A program made the position numbers and the translations under genes. From Ligaoa zhengdingensis (GTDB lineage: Bacteria; Bacillota; Clostridia; Oscillospirales; Ruminococcaceae): a stretch of 64,000 nucleotides of DNA. Positions 61,383 to 64,000 of this stretch are shown here, piece after piece. Position 1 is the stretch's first letter, and the number at the start of each line of letters is the position of its first letter. A model generated the notes under the pieces. That model was not told the DNA's origin, did no database searches, and saw only the letters and a program-made list of their open reading frames with translations. The stretch spans positions 3,551-67,550 of the forward strand of contig NZ_JACRST010000014.1 of NCBI RefSeq assembly GCF_014384885.1, given 5' to 3'.

Positions 61383-63842
61383 ATGACTTCAAATAATAAT
61401 CTGCCGCAACGCCCGAAGCGTCCGGCCAACCGGAGTTCCAGCGCGAGGCAGTCCAGACCGGATGCCGAGCGGAATCGCCAAAGGCGAAACAACGCCCAGG
61501 ATGTCGATCTGGCCAGGGGCATCAAGGGCACGTTATCGATCATTGGAAAAACGCTGGCCACCATCTTTTTCATCATGGTGATCACCGGTTCGATCGTGGC
61601 CTCCGTGATGACCGTCTATGTGGTCAATTTCCTCGACGATCAGACAGAATATAACCTGCGCGACCTCAACCTGAAATATACCACCACATTATATGCTGTG
61701 GACAGCGAGACGGGTGAGGATCATCCGCTTCAGGTGATCAAGGGCGACGATAACCGCATCTGGATCAACTTTGAAGATATCCCGGACACCATGCAGCTCG
61801 CGGTGATCGCGGCTGAGGACAAGCGCTTCCAGACCCACCAGGGGGTGGACTGGAAGATGACCTTTAAAGCATTTTTGAACATGCTCAAGCCGGGCGGGGA
61901 GACCACCGGCGGTTCCACCATCACGCAACAGCTCATCAAAAACATCTCCGGTGAAAAGGAGGTGCGCGTCGACCGCAAAATCCGCGAGATTTTCCGCGCG
62001 TTGGCCCTGGAGAAGGAATACTCCAAGGACGATATCATGGAGGCGTACCTCAACACCATCGGCCTTGGCGGCAATACCTACGGCATCCAGGCCGCATCCA
62101 ACCGCTACTTCGGCAAAAATGTGCAGGAGCTGGACAAGGCTGAGTGTGCAGCGATCATCGCCATCACTCAGAACCCCAGCAAGCTGGAGTTGTTCAACCA
62201 CGAGGAGGAAAACCGCGTGCGCCGCTCCTACATCCTCGATCAGATGCTGGATATCGAGCTGACACAGCTCAAAGCGCGCCTGGATGGCAAGGAATCGACC
62301 GAATACGGCCCGGTGGAGGGCGGCAGTATCTCACAAAGCGAATACGAAAAGCAGAAGAAAAAGCTCGAAAGCGAGTATGCGGCCGCCAAAAAGGAGAAGC
62401 TGGTGATCCAGCCCAGCGCGGCGCAGCAGACCCGTGCCGAGATTTATAGTTACTTTGTCGACTATGTGATCGAAGAGGTCATGGCCGATCTGATGGATCA
62501 GTACGGCTATGAAAAACAAAAGGCGTGGGACATGGTCTATAACGGCGGCCTTTCGATTTACACCACTGTCGACGAGCGTATCCAGGGTATCCTGGATGAA
62601 AAATTCATCACCAACGAAATCGAATACGACCCAGAGACCTCCATTTTCCAAAATGTCAAGGGGCAGTACATCATCAACGGTGGGCAGAGCTACGGCGATT
62701 ATGTGGACGGGCAGCCCCAGTGCGCGATGGTGATTATGGATTACGAGGGGAACATCAAGGGGATTGCGGGCGGACGCGGGGAAAAGACCGGCGACCGCAC
62801 CTTCAACCTCGCCACCGACGGCGTGCGTCAGACCGGTTCGTCGATCAAACCCCTTTCGGTTTACGGTCCGGCTGTCGACCTCGACCTGGTGCACTGGTCC
62901 TATATGACTGCGGACGAGCCGTTCGGCTATCTGGTCGACGGCCGGTTGGTTCGCGCCACCGAGGTGGAAACAGTGGAGGAAGAGGATGAGGACGGCAACA
63001 TCGTCGAGAAAAAAAAGGTGGTGGGCACCCCCTGGCCGGTCAACTACGACGCGTATCGCGGGCCCCAGGGAATCATCACCATCAACCGGGCGCTGCAAAA
63101 CTCGGTGAATACCGTGGCGGTAAAGACCCTTGACCTGCTCACACCGCAGGTGTCCTACGACTTTTTGTACCGCAACCTCAATATCAAGACGCTCGACCCC
63201 GATCACGACATCGATTATGCACCCTTGGCACTGGGCGCGCAGAGCGGCGGCGTTTCGGTGCTGGATATGACTGCGGCCTACCAGATCTTTGGCAACGGCG
63301 GGCTTTATTATGAGCCGCACTCCTATACCCGTGTGGTGGACAGCCAGGGCAACGTGCTCCTGGAATCGGATGATCCGCCGCGCCGTGTGATCTCGGAGGA
63401 CACCGCCGAGGTGATGAACCGCCTGCTGCAAAGCGTGGTCACCGGAGGCACCGGCTCCCCGGCGGCGCTGGGATATGTCCCCGTCATGGGCAAGACCGGT
63501 ACCTCCAACATGGATAAGGACCAGTGGTTCATGGGCGGCACTCCCAACTATGTCGCGGGCGTGTGGTTTGGTTTTGATAAGGAAAACGCTGGTATCCCGC
63601 ATTATAACCCCTATCCGCCGCCGCAGATCTGGAAGCGGATCATGAGCGAGGTGGATGCGGAGCCGGTCAACACAGCGTTCCCGGTGAGCGGAAGCGTTGT
63701 GCAGGAGACCTACTGCGCCGAGTCGGGCGACCTGGCGACCCCATCCTGCCCCAAAACAGGCGTGGGCTGGTACAAGGAGAGCGCGCTGCCGGGCTATTGC
63801 TCGCTGCACAGCGGCGTCATCGAATCCGAAGAGGTCGATTGA
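61383..63842 (+). CDS. Class A penicillin-binding protein (PBP1A family)
   Basis: An 819-residue protein from ATG 61383; the ribosome site is weak (GGGGG 15 bases away) and the frame is open upstream to 61254. A basic cytoplasmic N terminus and a membrane helix (about 50-80) come first. The GT51 glycosyltransferase has AAEDKRFQTHQGVDW (catalytic Glu about 143) and GGSTITQQLIKN. A coiled insertion lies near 290-350. The transpeptidase has TGSSIKPL (nucleophile Ser about 485), NSVNTVAV and MGKTGTSN (about 702). It both polymerises and cross-links peptidoglycan. Confidence 0.95.
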   Translation: MTSNNNLPQRPKRPANRSSSARQSRPDAERNRQRRNNAQDVDLARGIKGTLSIIGKTLATIFFIMVITGSIVASVMTVYVVNFLDDQTEYNLRDLNLKYTTTLYAVDSETGEDHPLQVIKGDDNRIWINFEDIPDTMQLAVIAAEDKRFQTHQGVDWKMTFKAFLNMLKPGGETTGGSTITQQLIKNISGEKEVRVDRKIREIFRALALEKEYSKDDIMEAYLNTIGLGGNTYGIQAASNRYFGKNVQELDKAECAAIIAITQNPSKLELFNHEEENRVRRSYILDQMLDIELTQLKARLDGKESTEYGPVEGGSISQSEYEKQKKKLESEYAAAKKEKLVIQPSAAQQTRAEIYSYFVDYVIEEVMADLMDQYGYEKQKAWDMVYNGGLSIYTTVDERIQGILDEKFITNEIEYDPETSIFQNVKGQYIINGGQSYGDYVDGQPQCAMVIMDYEGNIKGIAGGRGEKTGDRTFNLATDGVRQTGSSIKPLSVYGPAVDLDLVHWSYMTADEPFGYLVDGRLVRATEVETVEEEDEDGNIVEKKKVVGTPWPVNYDAYRGPQGIITINRALQNSVNTVAVKTLDLLTPQVSYDFLYRNLNIKTLDPDHDIDYAPLALGAQSGGVSVLDMTAAYQIFGNGGLYYEPHSYTRVVDSQGNVLLESDDPPRRVISEDTAEVMNRLLQSVVTGGTGSPAALGYVPVMGKTGTSNMDKDQWFMGGTPNYVAGVWFGFDKENAGIPHYNPYPPPQIWKRIMSEVDAEPVNTAFPVSGSVVQETYCAESGDLATPSCPKTGVGWYKESALPGYCSLHSGVIESEEVD

Positions 63843-64000
63843 CCCCCATTGAAAAATAATAAATTTGTTTTGAGGCGGGTCACCCCTAAGGGGTGACCCG
63901 CCTCAGCGCGTTTGGAGAGGCGCTTCCGCCCTTCGTCCTCCATCCCGCCATCGGAAATCTCTCCGCCCCCTTTGCTTTCTTTCCCCTCCTCTTCCACTTT
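63843..64000. other. Window end with a 15-base-pair perfect hairpin
   Basis: GAGGCGGGTCACCCC (63872-63886) pairs with GGGGTGACCCGCCTC (63890-63904) around TAA. No T-run follows on either strand, so it is not a classical terminator. No gene is supported to the window end. Confidence 0.6.

Noticed and set aside
63794..63997. A 67-codon minus-strand frame at the window end
   Set aside because: It crosses the perfect hairpin and the end of the penicillin-binding protein gene and is low complexity.

Overview
The window reads as chromosome from an anaerobic, Gram-positive, Clostridia-type Firmicute, probably of the Oscillospirales kind (inference). Support comes from a division/cell-wall cluster with a PASTA-tailed SpoVD/FtsI-type transpeptidase, a MurE with the DNPR motif of meso-diaminopimelate enzymes, a HrcA (CIRCE) operator on clpB, ECF-type vitamin transport, strong AGGAGG ribosome sites with frequent TTG/GTG starts, and fairly GC-rich genes. 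No insertion sequence, phage gene or CRISPR array was seen.

Layout. 1-4 kb: the 3' part of a DUF255 thioredoxin-fold protein, a siroheme/ferredoxin reductase and a divergent LysR regulator. 4.5-24.7 kb: a corrinoid (vitamin B12) island. A class-I cobalamin riboswitch (4535-4702) precedes a 3,242-residue GLUG-repeat surface protein on the + strand. Facing it, a minus-strand operon of about 9.6 kb starts at a promoter near 24.7 kb, passes through a second cobalamin riboswitch and then a compact riboswitch-like element, and ends at a terminator near 15.1 kb. Its genes in order are an HU-like protein, a MotA/TolQ/ExbB channel, a DUF2149 (ExbD-like) partner, a membrane-anchored DUF4430 protein, an alpha/alpha-barrel protein, a second DUF4430 protein, EcfT, a fused EcfA-A', an ECF S component and a TIM-barrel protein that may be the cobamide-remodelling enzyme CbiR. 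The barrel plus DUF4430 pair resembles the two domains of animal intrinsic factor/transcobalamin. 25.1-28.6 kb: tRNA-Thr(CGU), a cluster of DnaA-box-like sites, and small envelope and regulatory genes. 28.7-41.5 kb: housekeeping genes (clpB, a phosphohexomutase, a LysR/alcohol dehydrogenase pair, a DUF554 protein, HPr, uvrC-rsmD-coaD). 41.7-56.7 kb: the mraZ-rsmH-ftsL-spoVD-murE-murF-mraY-ftsW-murG-murA-ftsQ-ftsZ cluster, lacking murD and murC. 56.7-64 kb: an M23 peptidase, a DUF218 protein, an alanine symporter, a VOC protein, a BofC-like protein and a class A penicillin-binding protein.

Working model (inference). When corrinoids are scarce the riboswitches open expression of surface proteins that capture corrinoid, an ExbB/ExbD-like ion-driven module that may energise the surface step, an ECF importer that moves the ligand across the membrane, and a candidate remodelling hydrolase that converts foreign cobamides. 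The parts are individually recognisable; their combination as one Gram-positive corrinoid capture and import system is the most interesting content of the window.
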